A DNA stretch of 64,000 nt. Source: Streptomyces sp. WM6386 (GTDB taxonomy: Bacteria; Actinomycetota; Actinomycetes; Streptomycetales; Streptomycetaceae). Location: the NCBI RefSeq assembly GCF_000972385.1, contig NZ_JXTE01000037.1:18181-82180 (forward strand). Direction: 5' to 3'. Of the stretch, positions 27,705 through 36,581 are shown piece by piece (the first letter of the stretch is position 1; every line of letters starts with the position of its first letter). The notes below the pieces were generated by a model. The model was not told where the DNA came from. It searched no databases and saw nothing but the letters and a program-made list of their open reading frames with translations. A program made the translations under genes and the position numbers.

Positions 27705-28732
27705 TGACCAGCGAAGCCAAGGCTGCACCTTCCAAAAACCTGCTCGACCCGGGCTTCGAGCTGACCCTCCGCCCCATGCGCTACCCCGACTTCTACGAGC
27801 GCTACCGGGACGCCATCAAGAACACCTGGACCGTCGAGGAGGTCGACCTCCACTCGGACGTCGCCGACCTGGCGAAGCTGTCCGAGGGCGAGCAGCACAT
27901 GATCGGCCGGCTGGTCGCGTTCTTCGCGACGGGCGACTCGATCGTGGCGAACAACCTCGTGCTGACCCTCTACAAGCACATCAACTCCCCGGAGGCGCGC
28001 CTGTACCTGTCGCGCCAGCTCTTCGAGGAGGCCGTGCACGTCCAGTTCTATCTGACCCTCCTGGACACCTACCTCCCCGACCCGGCGGACCGTGCGGCCG
28101 CCTTCGACGCGGTGGAGAACATCCCCTCCATCCGTGAGAAGGCCGAGTTCTGCTTCAAGTGGATGGACTCGGTCGAGAAGCTGGACCGCCTGGAGACCAA
28201 GGCCGACCGCCGCCGCTTCCTCCTCAACCTGATCTGCTTCGCCGCGTGCATCGAGGGCCTCTTCTTCTACGGCGCCTTCGCCTACGTCTACTGGTTCCGC
28301 AGCCGGGGCCTGCTGCACGGTCTGGCGACGGGGACCAACTGGGTCTTCCGGGACGAGACTTGCCATATGAACGCCGCGTTCGCCGTGGTCGACACCGTTC
28401 GTAAGGAAGAACCTGACCTCTTCGATGACGAACTGGACCAGCAGATCACCGACATGATCCGCGAAGCCGTCGAGGCCGAGCTGCAGTTCGGGCGCGACCT
28501 GTGCGGTGACGGCCTGCCGGGCATGAACACCGAGTCGATGCGCCAGTATTTGGAATGCGTTGCTGACGAACGACTCGTACGTCTTGGCCTGAAGCCGGTC
28601 TACGGCTCCGAGAACCCCTTCTCCTTCATGGAGCTGCAGGGCGTCCAGGAGCTGACCAACTTCTTCGAGCGGCGGCCGTCCGCGTACCAGGTCGCCGTGG
28701 AGGGCACGGTCGACCTGGACGAGGACTTCTGA
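27704..28732 (+). CDS. nrdB: Class Ia ribonucleotide reductase, small subunit NrdB
   Basis: 342 residues, ferritin-like radical-generating subunit. Iron ligands are D78 (GDSI), E109 and H112 (EEAVH), with the radical tyrosine at Y116 in the standard H+4 position. The second half carries CIEGLFFYGAF and DETCHMNAAF with the remaining Glu and His ligands. The Tyr is retained, so it is a Tyr-radical class Ia enzyme rather than Ic. The C-terminus (VDLDEDF) is acidic like other NrdB tails that dock on NrdA. The start ATG at 27704 overlaps the nrdA TAA. Confidence 0.94.
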   Translation: MTSEAKAAPSKNLLDPGFELTLRPMRYPDFYERYRDAIKNTWTVEEVDLHSDVADLAKLSEGEQHMIGRLVAFFATGDSIVANNLVLTLYKHINSPEARLYLSRQLFEEAVHVQFYLTLLDTYLPDPADRAAAFDAVENIPSIREKAEFCFKWMDSVEKLDRLETKADRRRFLLNLICFAACIEGLFFYGAFAYVYWFRSRGLLHGLATGTNWVFRDETCHMNAAFAVVDTVRKEEPDLFDDELDQQITDMIREAVEAELQFGRDLCGDGLPGMNTESMRQYLECVADERLVRLGLKPVYGSENPFSFMELQGVQELTNFFERRPSAYQVAVEGTVDLDEDF

Positions 28733-28745
28733 CCGAGGATCGTGG

Positions 28746-28787
28746 ATCCCTCCTCGCCGCTGTTACGTCACATCGGTGAGGAGGGAT
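28746..28787 (+). promoter_or_regulatory. Hairpin pairing with the Shine-Dalgarno sequence of the lipoprotein gene
   Basis: ATCCCTCCTC (28746-28755) is perfectly complementary to GAGGAGGGAT (28778-28787), which contains the ribosome site for the ATG at 28793. Formation would occlude translation; it may alternatively end nrdAB mRNA. Confidence 0.55.
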
Positions 28788-28792
28788 TCTTC

Positions 28793-29218
28793 ATGCGCCG
28801 TATCGCGACTCTGGCCGTCACAGCCCTACTGCTGGCCGGGTGCGGAACCCAGCCCGGCGGCGACCGAGGCGACAGCGGTGACTCCGTGTCGCCGTCGCCT
28901 TCCGGCTGTACGTCCGCACCGGAACTCCACGCCGCCGACAGTGGCCGCACGGTCTGTCTGGCGGTGGGCGGCACGGTCCGGGTCGCCCTGGACGGGGCCA
29001 AGAACCGGCCCTGGGCACCGGTCACCGCCGAGGGCAGCGGGCTGGAAGCCGCCAACAGCGGCATCGTGCTGCTGCCGGGTGACGCGAACGCCGCGTTCGA
29101 GGCGGTCTCGGCGGGCCGGACGAAGCTCAGCTCCTCGCGACCACTGTGTGCCACCGAGACCGGCCGGGTCGCGTGCCAGGGGATTCAGGAGTGGTGGGTC
29201 ACCGTGGTGGTGACATAG
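28793..29218 (+). CDS. Small secreted lipoprotein, unknown function
   Basis: 141 residues. A type II signal peptide ends at the lipobox LLAG-C17, followed by a Ser/Pro/Asp linker and a compact domain of about 95 residues with three Cys (C40, C55 and later TSAPEL/LCATET/VACQGIQ segments) that may form disulfides. The all-beta-looking pattern with EWWVTVVV at the end resembles small actinobacterial surface lipoproteins, but I do not recognise a named family. The start is the ATG at 28793 after GAGGAGGG. It overlaps the convergent gene by 34 bp. Confidence 0.7.
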   Translation: MRRIATLAVTALLLAGCGTQPGGDRGDSGDSVSPSPSGCTSAPELHAADSGRTVCLAVGGTVRVALDGAKNRPWAPVTAEGSGLEAANSGIVLLPGDANAAFEAVSAGRTKLSSSRPLCATETGRVACQGIQEWWVTVVVT

Positions 29219-29400
29219 CTGCGCCGCTGCCGCCGGGCGCGAGGCTCGACGGCTACCTCGCGGTCCAGCTCGGCCTCCCTGATCTGACGGTCGATCCGCC
29301 GGTCGCGGACGATGCCGATCACGGCGGGGGCGACCAGCAGAACCAGGATGGCGAGAACGATGAGCATTCCGATCAGTCCCTCTGTCTGTGCGGTAGTCAT
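29185..29400 (-). CDS. Small single-pass membrane protein, unknown function
   Basis: 71 residues: a short N-terminus, one strongly hydrophobic helix (about residues 8-30), then a highly charged tail rich in Arg (RDRRIDRQIREAELDREV). The start is the ATG at 29400. Its 3' end overlaps the lipoprotein gene on the other strand by 34 bp, and its 5' end is 92 bp from divergent nrdS. No homologous family is recognised; it is plausible as a gene because of the clear topology and start, but not certain. Confidence 0.55.
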   Translation of the reverse strand: MTTAQTEGLIGMLIVLAILVLLVAPAVIGIVRDRRIDRQIREAELDREVAVEPRARRQRRSYVTTTVTHHS

Positions 29401-29492
29401 GACACCACTGTCGCGCCGTACACTCCTTACCAACAGTGGCAGGACTGCCGTACAACCTCGATTTGCTGCCACTTCCGAGGCATACTGAAAAC

Positions 29493-30458
29493 ATGCTGAA
29501 GAACGTGGCGGCCGTCCTGCTCGACGGCGTGCACCCCTTCGAACTCGGGGTGATCTGCGAGGTGTTCGGCATCGACCGCAGCGACGAGGGACTGCCGACG
29601 TACGACTTCGCGGTCGCCTCGGCGGAGGGCCCGTCGCTGACCACCCATGTCGGCGGCCTCACCGTGGGCACGCCGTACGGCCTCGAGCGGCTGGAGGAGG
29701 CCGACCTGATCGCCGTACCGGCGGGGGCGGACTATGTCGTGCGCGACTATCCGCCCGAGCTGCTCGACGCCCTCAGAAGGGCCGTCGACCGGGGCGCCCG
29801 GGTGCTCAGCGTCTGCTCAGGCGTCTTCGTGCTCGGCGCCGCCGGACTCCTCGACGGGCGGCGCTGCAGTGTGCACTGGCGGCAGGCGGACGAGCTCGCC
29901 GTACGCAATCCGCGGGCGGTCATCGAGCCCGATGTCCTGTACGTCGACGAGGACCCGGTGATCACCTCCGCCGGCACCGCCGCCGGCATCGACGCCTGTC
30001 TGCACATCGTGCGCAAGGAACAGGGACCCGAGGTCGCCAACAAGATCGCCCGGCGCATGGTCGTACCGCCGCACCGGGACGGCGGACAGGCGCAGTACAT
30101 CGAACGGCCCTTGCCGAAGAGCTCGTGCGACACCGTCGGCGAGGTGCTCGTGTGGATGGAGCATCACCTCGACGAGGACGTCACCGTCGAGCAGCTCGCC
30201 GACCGCGCCCACATGTCCCCGCGCACCTTCGCCCGCCGCTTCCAGCAGGAGACGGGCACCACCCCCTACCGCTGGATCCTGCGCCAGCGCGTGCTGCTGG
30301 CCCAGCGGCTGCTGGAGGGGACCGACGAGACGGTGGACGCGGTCGCGGGCCGAACGGGGTTCGGCACCGCGGCCGCACTGCGCCACCAGTTCGTACGGGC
30401 ACTGGGGACCACCCCGAACGCCTACCGAAGGGCGTTCAGGGGGCCGGAAGCGGCCTGA
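29493..30458 (+). CDS. nrdS: GlxA-type AraC regulator (DJ-1/PfpI-like domain plus AraC HTH), probable NrdS
   Basis: 321 residues. The N-terminal class I glutamine amidotransferase-like (DJ-1/PfpI) domain covers about 1-190, with the nucleophile-elbow Cys in SVCSGVFVLG near residue 110. The C-terminal AraC HTH covers about 215-315 (EQLADRAHMSPRTFARRFQ, GFGTAAALRHQF). Its position after nrdAB matches nrdS of S. coelicolor, described as an AraC-like regulator in the nrdABS operon. Here a lipoprotein and an opposite-strand gene lie between, so co-transcription is doubtful. The start is the ATG at 29493. It converges on the P450 gene with a gap of 4 bp. Confidence 0.75.
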   Translation: MLKNVAAVLLDGVHPFELGVICEVFGIDRSDEGLPTYDFAVASAEGPSLTTHVGGLTVGTPYGLERLEEADLIAVPAGADYVVRDYPPELLDALRRAVDRGARVLSVCSGVFVLGAAGLLDGRRCSVHWRQADELAVRNPRAVIEPDVLYVDEDPVITSAGTAAGIDACLHIVRKEQGPEVANKIARRMVVPPHRDGGQAQYIERPLPKSSCDTVGEVLVWMEHHLDEDVTVEQLADRAHMSPRTFARRFQQETGTTPYRWILRQRVLLAQRLLEGTDETVDAVAGRTGFGTAAALRHQFVRALGTTPNAYRRAFRGPEAA

Positions 30459-30462
30459 GCGG

Positions 30463-31839
30463 TCACCTCGCGACGGGCCGCAGCAGCAGCTTGTGCGGGC
30501 GGAGCGTGATCCCCACCCGCGTCCCGTCGTCGGAGCCCGACACCTGCTCGAAGCGGTACTTCGTCGCGATGGCCGCCGTGATCAGCGACAGCTGCGCCAT
30601 CGAGAAGTGGTCGCTCGGGCACTTGCGGTTGCCCACGCTGAACGGACTCATGGCGTATTTCGGCACCTCCTTGACCCGCTCCGGAAGCCAGCGGTCGGGG
30701 TCGAACTCCAGGTTGCCCTTGTACGACTTCGCATCGCGCTGGATCGCGTACGGGCTGTACACGATGTCGGCACCGGCCGGAATGCGATACCCACCGAGTT
30801 CCGTGTCGGCGACCGCCCGGCGCGTCAATATCCACACGGCGGGGCGCAAACGCATGGCCTCGATGACGACATTGTTCGTGTGGGTCAGCGCCCGGACATC
30901 CTCGAATGCGACAGGACGGCCGCCCGTTACGGATTGAACCTCCTCGCACACCCTGTCCGCGTGTTCCGGATGTTCCGCGAGCACTTGGAGCAGCCACATG
31001 ATCGTGGAGGCCACTGTTTCGCTGCCCGGGGTGAGTATGGCGACCACCTGGTCGTGGATCTCCTGTTCCCCGATGGGGTCGCCATTGTCGTCCTTCGCCT
31101 CCAGCAATGCCGTCAGCAAATCGTCCGGCTTTTGACCAGATGCGCGGCGCTCGGCGACGATCTCGTCGACCAGCAGATGCAAATCGGCCAGGGCCGTGTT
31201 GAATTTGCGGTTGGGCGGCAGGGGCAGGTTGTACAGCGGTCCGAGCGGGACGACCATCCGCCGGTACATGCCGCGGAAGACGGTGGCGAGCGCCACGCAC
31301 AGCCGCTCGGCCCGCTCGTCCATGAAGTCGCCGCGCAGCAGACAGCGGGCCGCGATGCGCACCGCCACCCGGAAGGACTCGGAGGTGCAGTCGATGGTCT
31401 CGCCGGGCTGCCAGCGCTCGGTGAGGGCGTGCGCCTCCTCCTCCATGATCGACCCGTATCCGGGTATCGCGTCGAGCCGGAACGCGGGCTGGATGGTGCG
31501 CCGTTGGCGCCGGTGGCGCGGGCCGTTGGCGGTGGCCACGCCCTCCTTGCCGAGCAGGCCCTCCAGGGACTGCCAGAGCGGCCCGTCGATGACGTAGTCG
31601 GGGTTGAGCGCCATGGCCCCGGTGAGGGCCGGTGTGGTGACGGCGTACACCGTCTTGGGGCCGAGCTTGAGCCGTACGACATCGCCGTGGTCACGCAGCT
31701 GGGACATGAAGGCCAGCGGATCCCTCAGCAGCTTCAGCCCGTGCCCGAGGACCGGGACGGCCCCTCCCGCGAGGACCGGTTCACGCGGCCCGGGCCCCGG
31801 TGTCATCGGGGTTTCGGGCTTCACAGACTCGACGGTCAT
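30463..31839 (-). CDS. cyp170A1: Cytochrome P450 CYP170-type, albaflavenone synthase
   Basis: 458 residues. The heme-binding loop [13 protein letters not shown] carries Cys407, ExxR is E327-x-x-R330, and the I-helix reads [11 protein letters not shown] near 269-279. The family member CYP170A1 oxidises epi-isozizaene twice at C-5 to albaflavenone and also has a moonlighting farnesene synthase activity. The candidate terpene-synthase motif DDNGD is visible at residues 250-254, overlapping a stretch with DDLL at 239-242. The start ATG at 31839 overlaps the upstream terpene synthase stop by 4 bp, so the two are translationally coupled. Confidence 0.9.
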   Translation of the reverse strand: MTVESVKPETPMTPGPGPREPVLAGGAVPVLGHGLKLLRDPLAFMSQLRDHGDVVRLKLGPKTVYAVTTPALTGAMALNPDYVIDGPLWQSLEGLLGKEGVATANGPRHRRQRRTIQPAFRLDAIPGYGSIMEEEAHALTERWQPGETIDCTSESFRVAVRIAARCLLRGDFMDERAERLCVALATVFRGMYRRMVVPLGPLYNLPLPPNRKFNTALADLHLLVDEIVAERRASGQKPDDLLTALLEAKDDNGDPIGEQEIHDQVVAILTPGSETVASTIMWLLQVLAEHPEHADRVCEEVQSVTGGRPVAFEDVRALTHTNNVVIEAMRLRPAVWILTRRAVADTELGGYRIPAGADIVYSPYAIQRDAKSYKGNLEFDPDRWLPERVKEVPKYAMSPFSVGNRKCPSDHFSMAQLSLITAAIATKYRFEQVSGSDDGTRVGITLRPHKLLLRPVAR

Positions 31840-32921
31840 TTCTCACCTGCCGTTTCGTTGTTGACGTACGGGGGTGTGGACCGGTCGTCCCAGCTGTCGA
31901 CCATGTAGCGGCCGGACTCGTGGTGGAACCAGTAGACGGTGCTGAACCAGTTGCGCATATTGCCGACACAGGCCCGCACGGTGGCGCTCAGGTCTTTTCC
32001 GCGCAGGGTTCCGTCGTCGAGCGACGCGGCGAACCGCAGGGCTGACTTCTCGGCGACAAGGAATTCACTGATGCATTCCTCGACCCGTCGCCTGACTTCC
32101 CTTATGGCCTCCTCGAGTGTCAGCCCCTCGTGTTTGATGAGGCTGATCCCGAGATTGTGGACCTCGTCGCCCGCTATTTCCTTCGGCAGTGAACAGAGGT
32201 CGTTGTACCAGGCGGCGAATTCCTGGCTCAGGAGTGCCGCCCGCCGATATGCCGGGTGTTTCCGAACCCGGTCCGGGAGTTCCCGGCCCGCGCTCGGCTC
32301 CAGAAGGTCGGTCCAGATCCAGTGCGCGAAAGTGAGGCGCCGGAGCGCGAGGTATTCCTCGACGGTCGGCACGACACCTTCGGTGCGGTTGCGGAATTCC
32401 CGGTCGTACGCCTCGATCACCGAGTGGAAGTGCCGGGCGAACCGTGCGTTCCAGGTGCCGGGCAGGAACGCGTACAGCCGGACCATGGTGTCGGCGAACG
32501 CGGCGACCAGGGGATCCTCGTGGTGCAGATGCTCCTGGGGGGAGTCGAGTGCCGCGTCCAACCGGTACCTGAGCCGCCGCCAGGCCTCGCGCCGGTGGTG
32601 GACGATGTCGCGGTCGTGCCGGTCGTCCCAGACGAAGAACCACGCGCTGTAGTCCGCTATCGCCTGGAGGACCTCGTCGGGGGCGCCCAGGTAGTAGCCC
32701 GCCATGAGGTCCGTGTAGCAAAGACCGTCGGCATATTCCTCCACCTTGTCCGCCGGCATGAGCCGCTTTTCCAGCAGCCAGGTGCGTGTCTTCTCCTGGA
32801 GCTGGGGCCAATACGAGTGGAGTTGCCGGGGAAACGCCGCCTCGATCACCGGGAGAGAGAGCGACGGTGGGACCGCGATCGCTGTCGGTGTCGATGTGGT
32901 GCCGTGTGAGAAAGCATGCAC
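31836..32921 (-). CDS. Epi-isozizaene synthase (class I sesquiterpene cyclase)
   Basis: 361 residues. It cyclises farnesyl diphosphate to epi-isozizaene. The metal-binding motif DDRHD is at residues 99-103 and NDLCSLPKE (NSE/DTE motif) at 239-247, each matching the characterised S. coelicolor enzyme in sequence and near-identical position. The aromatic cage residues WFF at 94-96 and F198 are present, as is the late RY pair (GRYMVD). The start is the ATG at 32921. The 290-bp upstream region up to the deformylase gene is gene-less and should contain the promoter. Confidence 0.94.
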   Translation of the reverse strand: MHAFSHGTTSTPTAIAVPPSLSLPVIEAAFPRQLHSYWPQLQEKTRTWLLEKRLMPADKVEEYADGLCYTDLMAGYYLGAPDEVLQAIADYSAWFFVWDDRHDRDIVHHRREAWRRLRYRLDAALDSPQEHLHHEDPLVAAFADTMVRLYAFLPGTWNARFARHFHSVIEAYDREFRNRTEGVVPTVEEYLALRRLTFAHWIWTDLLEPSAGRELPDRVRKHPAYRRAALLSQEFAAWYNDLCSLPKEIAGDEVHNLGISLIKHEGLTLEEAIREVRRRVEECISEFLVAEKSALRFAASLDDGTLRGKDLSATVRACVGNMRNWFSTVYWFHHESGRYMVDSWDDRSTPPYVNNETAGEK

Positions 32922-33211
32922 GAACTAACCCCTCTCAGCCGCCAGTTGCGCACGCCCCTCCCGCAGTGCCGGGCGTGCGCCGTTGCGTATCCCCGCACTT
33001 CCCATTCAGCACCACAACTGACCGATCTGGGAACGGATTTGCACCATTCACTACCCCACAGTGCCGAGAATCTCCCCTTGTGTGACTGAATCTGGATCAC
33101 TAAGGGAGCACATGCGATCGAACGTGCGACGGACAGACGAACGGCGCCTGGTCAGAGAGGGGAACCTGAACAGACGCCGTGCGCATGGGACTTGGGTGAT
33201 CCCGAGAGGTC

Positions 33212-33862
33212 TCAGTCGTTGGCGACCACGGGGTATCGGGGCTCGTTCTCGGCCATCTGCCGCAGCGCGTCCTTGCGTTCACGCTTGGAGAGCCGGTCGA
33301 TGTAGAGGTATCCGTAAAGGTGATCGGTCTCGTGCTGCAAACACCGAGCGAAGTAGCCGGTGCCGCGGACCTTGATCGCGTTGCCCTTCTCGTCCTGCCC
33401 GGCCAGCTCGGCGTAGTCGGGGCGGGCGAGCGGCGCGTACGCGGTCGGCACGGACAGGCAGCCCTCGTTGCTGTCGTCCAGGACGCGCCGGTCGGCGGGC
33501 AGGTCGACGAGCTCGGGGTTGCAGACCACGCCGACGTGCCGCTTGCCCTCGTCGTCCATGCAGTCGTACACGAAGACCTTCAGGTCGACGCCGATCTGGT
33601 TGGCGGCCAGGCCCACACCCTCGGCGGTGCGCTGCGAGGCGAACATGTCCGCCACCAGCTGGTCCAGCTCCGCGCCGAACTCGGTGACGTCCCTGCACTC
33701 CTTGTGCAGCACCGGGTTCCCGACGACGGTGATGGGCCGCGAGGTCCCACGCTCCCGCCAGCCGTTCTCCCGCTCCTCGGTCTCCTCGGTGTCGATGACG
33801 AAGCCCTCGTCGTCCACGGGGAGCACGCCCGCGTGCTGCTGATCGGTGTCCTGCTGCGCCAT
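33212..33862 (-). CDS. def: Peptide deformylase
   Basis: 216 residues. It removes the N-formyl group from nascent proteins. The three signature blocks are [10 protein letters not shown] near 84-93, EGCLSVP near 133-139 and QHETDHLYG near 178-186 (Cys, His, His metal ligands and catalytic Glu). An N-terminal extension of about 35 acidic residues is typical of the longer actinobacterial form. The start is the ATG at 33862. It lies downstream of an intergenic repeat; no operon partner is evident. Confidence 0.94.
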   Translation of the reverse strand: MAQQDTDQQHAGVLPVDDEGFVIDTEETEERENGWRERGTSRPITVVGNPVLHKECRDVTEFGAELDQLVADMFASQRTAEGVGLAANQIGVDLKVFVYDCMDDEGKRHVGVVCNPELVDLPADRRVLDDSNEGCLSVPTAYAPLARPDYAELAGQDEKGNAIKVRGTGYFARCLQHETDHLYGYLYIDRLSKRERKDALRQMAENEPRYPVVAND

Positions 33863-33934
33863 GACCGACGTATGCCTTCCTCAAACCAAGAACGGGGGAG
33901 TGATGCTGATACAGGGTAAGGGGAGCTTGCTTTT

Positions 33935-34005
33935 AGGGGCGCGGGGCTGTGTCGATATGCGGCTCCGCCGCGTGGGCGCGACCAGCCACGACGGCGCCGC
34001 ACCCG
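33935..34005 (+). repeat. Interspersed intergenic repeat, copy 4
   Basis: Between the def promoter and the TPR gene 3' end. It shares the full AGGGGCGCGGGGCTGTGTCG...GCGACCAGCCACGACGGCGCC consensus with copies 2 and 3. Confidence 0.8.
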
Positions 34006-34012
34006 AAATCCG

Positions 34013-35095
34013 TCAGCACACCTCTTCAAGATCACGCCAGTCACGCGAATCAGGGCTATCGGCAACCCACCCGTCCAGCAACCCCCGAACCAGCGCAGCC
34101 GGCGCAGCCACCCCGCACTCCCGCTCCGGCACCCACAGCTGCCCATCCGTCCGATGCCCCAGCGGCCCCGGATGCCCCGGCTCACTGTGATCGTGCGGAT
34201 CGAGATGCTCCCCGTCCCCCTCGTCCGAGGGCATCTGGGACTCCGAGCACATCCGGCACAGCAACCGCACCGAAGAAGACCAGTCCTCCGCAGCGAACCC
34301 CGCGTCGGAGGCGAGCTGTTCCAACGCATCCCGGTCCGCCTCGGTGGCAGCCTCCAGCAGCACCACCCACGTCGGCACCGGCGACGGCGCCCACAGCTCG
34401 ATCTCGTCGAACACGGGATACGAGTGCCCGGCCGCGGTGGTCCGCTCGCCGTGCGGCACCCCGTCGTGGAGCACGACCTCACCCCACCGTCGCCCGGAGG
34501 ACGGCAACGGAATCGACAGCACCTCGATACGAGCAGGGTCCAGACGGCGGCCCCAGACCACCTCCGCCTCCCCCTCCGGCGACAGCCGCACCGCGGCGCT
34601 GCCGAGGTCCATACCGACCGGCTCCCCGGGGTCCGCTGCCCCGCCCGGCACCCGCAGCCCGTAGGCCTGCCAGGCCCGCCGGGCCAGCGGCCAGTCCTGG
34701 AGCGCGGTGGCCGCGATGCCGACGTTCCACCAGTCGGGTGCGCCCGTCTCCCGGTCGAGCAGCGCGACGGCCCTGAGGCCCGCGGCCCGCGCCTGCTCCC
34801 AGTCGTGGCGGAACTTGTGCAGCAGGGCGAGGTTGAACCAGGACTCGGACAGCCAGGGCTCCAGGTCGGCGGCCCGCGTCAGCAGCGCGCCCGCGTCCTC
34901 GTACCGACCGTCGCCGATCAGCGTGAACGCGCGGTCTGTGGCCTGCCGCCAGGAGGCGGAGGGCCGGTGCCGTCCCTTGCCGAAGATCCTCACGATTCCC
35001 GCCTGCCAGTTCCGTTCAGTGGGCTGGCCATCGCCCCCGGACACCCTCTTCTTCGCATCCAACCATGCGCGGCTGGAAGGGCGCTCATTACCCAT
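34013..35095 (-). CDS. Tetratricopeptide-repeat protein
   Basis: 360 residues. TPR-like helices lie around 50-150 (DRAFTLIGDGRYEDAGALL, ADLEPWLSESWFNLALLHK, WNVGIAATALQDWPLARRAW). They are followed by a domain of about 190 residues with a GMDLGSAAVRLSPEGEAEVVWGRRLDPA pattern that recurs in actinobacterial proteins of unknown function, and a Cys-rich patch (LLCRMCSES). No signal peptide. The start is the ATG at 35095, only 3 bp from the upstream HD gene stop, so the two are probably co-transcribed. The function is not known. Confidence 0.75.
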   Translation of the reverse strand: MGNERPSSRAWLDAKKRVSGGDGQPTERNWQAGIVRIFGKGRHRPSASWRQATDRAFTLIGDGRYEDAGALLTRAADLEPWLSESWFNLALLHKFRHDWEQARAAGLRAVALLDRETGAPDWWNVGIAATALQDWPLARRAWQAYGLRVPGGAADPGEPVGMDLGSAAVRLSPEGEAEVVWGRRLDPARIEVLSIPLPSSGRRWGEVVLHDGVPHGERTTAAGHSYPVFDEIELWAPSPVPTWVVLLEAATEADRDALEQLASDAGFAAEDWSSSVRLLCRMCSESQMPSDEGDGEHLDPHDHSEPGHPGPLGHRTDGQLWVPERECGVAAPAALVRGLLDGWVADSPDSRDWRDLEEVC

Positions 35096-35098
35096 GGG

Positions 35099-36331
35099 TT
35101 ACCCAACCGAGGGCAGGGTAAGACAGTCCCTCGCCAGCACCCGGGCCAGCGCCTCCACGACCTCGGGCGCGTAGTCCCCCGCGGTGGCGAGCCGCAGCTC
35201 CTCCAGCGCGGTGAGGGGCCCGCCGGGCCCGGCGTCCCGCGCCTTCTCCTCGTAGGCGTTCACCGCCCGCACGATCCGCGCGGCGACCGGCTGCTGCCGA
35301 TAGGGGTCGGCCTGCCGCTCCACGACCACGGCGACCGTGCCGTCCACCCCCGTCTGCCGTACGACGGCCCCGCCGAGCAGGGCGATCCGCCGCTGCTCCT
35401 CGGTGGGCAGCCCCGCGGTGGCCCCCGCCGGCACCGGGTCGATCAGGCTCAGCTGTCCGATGTCGTGCATGAGGGCGGCGTACTCCAGGACGGTGAGATC
35501 GGGTCCGGTCAGCCCCAGGTCCCGCCCCACGGCCTTGCTGAGCTCGGCGACGCGGCGGGCATGCCCCGCGGGGGTGTAGCCGGCGATCTCGGTGGCCCGG
35601 GCGAGGGAGGCGATGGTCTGCCGGTAGGTGGTCCGTACGGCGGCGTACCGCCGGAAGGCCAGCTGGGTGAGGAGGAGGGGCGGGGAGAAGACGGGCAGCG
35701 CCCACAGTCCGACGACGGCGACCGCGAGGGCCATCACCGCGCCGGTCGCGCAGACGGCGGAGCCGATGCCGAGCAGGGCCCGCAGCTCGTGCCTCAGCAG
35801 CGGGGCGAAGGGCCAGCGGGTGCGGGAGTGCGCGAGCGCGGCGGCGAGCACGGCGTCGCAGAGTGCGGTGAGGGCGAGGAGCGAGATCAGCACGAGGGCG
35901 TACGCCGGTCCGCCCCAGGCGTCGAGGACGCCCCGGTTGTAGAGGGGCTGGAAGCAGACGGCGCAGAACGCGGTGCTGAGCAGGCGTCGCGAGAGATGGT
36001 CGATCATCGGGCCCTGTCCGCGCGCGATGTGCGGCACGCTGCCGAGGAGCGCGGCGGCGAGCACGACGGTGACCACCTGGAGGACCCCGTGCGTGGTGGG
36101 CCGCCCGGCGTCCGCCCCGAGCAGCGCGTACGCCAGCGCCCCTGCGGCCCCGAGCGGCGCGGCCTCCCGTACCCGGGCTCCGGTCCACCGCGCGAGCTCA
36201 CCGACGGTGATCAGCACCCCGAAGGCCAGCGCGACCCCGCGCTCCTCAAGCCCCGTCGAGAGGATGACCCCGAGCGAGACAAGGGCGAGAAGCCCCGCCG
36301 CCCCGTGCACAAGCAGCCGAGGCCACCTCAT
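35099..36331 (-). CDS. Membrane protein with degenerate HD-GYP-like domain
   Basis: 410 residues. About seven to eight transmembrane helices occupy 1-225, followed by a cytosolic HD domain. The first metal His (GHARRVAELS) and the HD pair (MHDIGQLSL near 295-303) are present. The later HHE...GYP stretch is replaced by VVVERQADPYRQQ, so the HD-GYP signature is lost, and c-di-GMP hydrolysis is doubtful. The start is the ATG at 36331 after GGGGGGTG. It is separated from the intact HD-GYP gene by a 250-bp repeat tract and coupled to the TPR gene downstream. Confidence 0.8.
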   Translation of the reverse strand: MRWPRLLVHGAAGLLALVSLGVILSTGLEERGVALAFGVLITVGELARWTGARVREAAPLGAAGALAYALLGADAGRPTTHGVLQVVTVVLAAALLGSVPHIARGQGPMIDHLSRRLLSTAFCAVCFQPLYNRGVLDAWGGPAYALVLISLLALTALCDAVLAAALAHSRTRWPFAPLLRHELRALLGIGSAVCATGAVMALAVAVVGLWALPVFSPPLLLTQLAFRRYAAVRTTYRQTIASLARATEIAGYTPAGHARRVAELSKAVGRDLGLTGPDLTVLEYAALMHDIGQLSLIDPVPAGATAGLPTEEQRRIALLGGAVVRQTGVDGTVAVVVERQADPYRQQPVAARIVRAVNAYEEKARDAGPGGPLTALEELRLATAGDYAPEVVEALARVLARDCLTLPSVG

Positions 36332-36339
36332 CCGCACCC

Positions 36340-36560
36340 CCCACGAGACCTGAGCCCGAGCCGCCACACCGAAGCACTCCCCGCAGACCAGAGCCCGGAC
36401 CACCCCACCGGAGTGCCCCGCTCAAACCAGAGTCCGGAACGCCCCACCGCCGCGCTCCCGCCTGACCGGAGGCCCGACCACCCGACCGATGCACCCACGC
36501 CAGATTCGAACCCCGGCCGCCCCACCGATGCACCCACGCAAAACCCGAACCCCGGCCACC
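36340..36560. repeat. Degenerate tandem repeats of about 39 bp between two HD genes
   Basis: About five to six imperfect units of 37-41 bp. The best pair is 36481-36519 and 36520-36558, sharing CACCGATGCACCCACGC and CGAACCCCGGCC. On the minus strand one frame reads a 13-residue pattern GASVGWSGLRSGG with drift, but it is not in frame with the upstream HD-GYP gene. Confidence 0.7.
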
Positions 36561-36581
36561 CCGCCCACAGGCCCTGCCGCC

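Noticed and set aside
28768..29154. Minus-strand frame opposite the lipoprotein
   Set aside because: No start context; the plus-strand lipoprotein has a signal peptide and ribosome site.
36490..36566. Short CRISPR-like array in the 39-bp repeats
   Set aside because: Units are contiguous and diverged, with no constant repeat and variable spacer alternation, and no cas genes.
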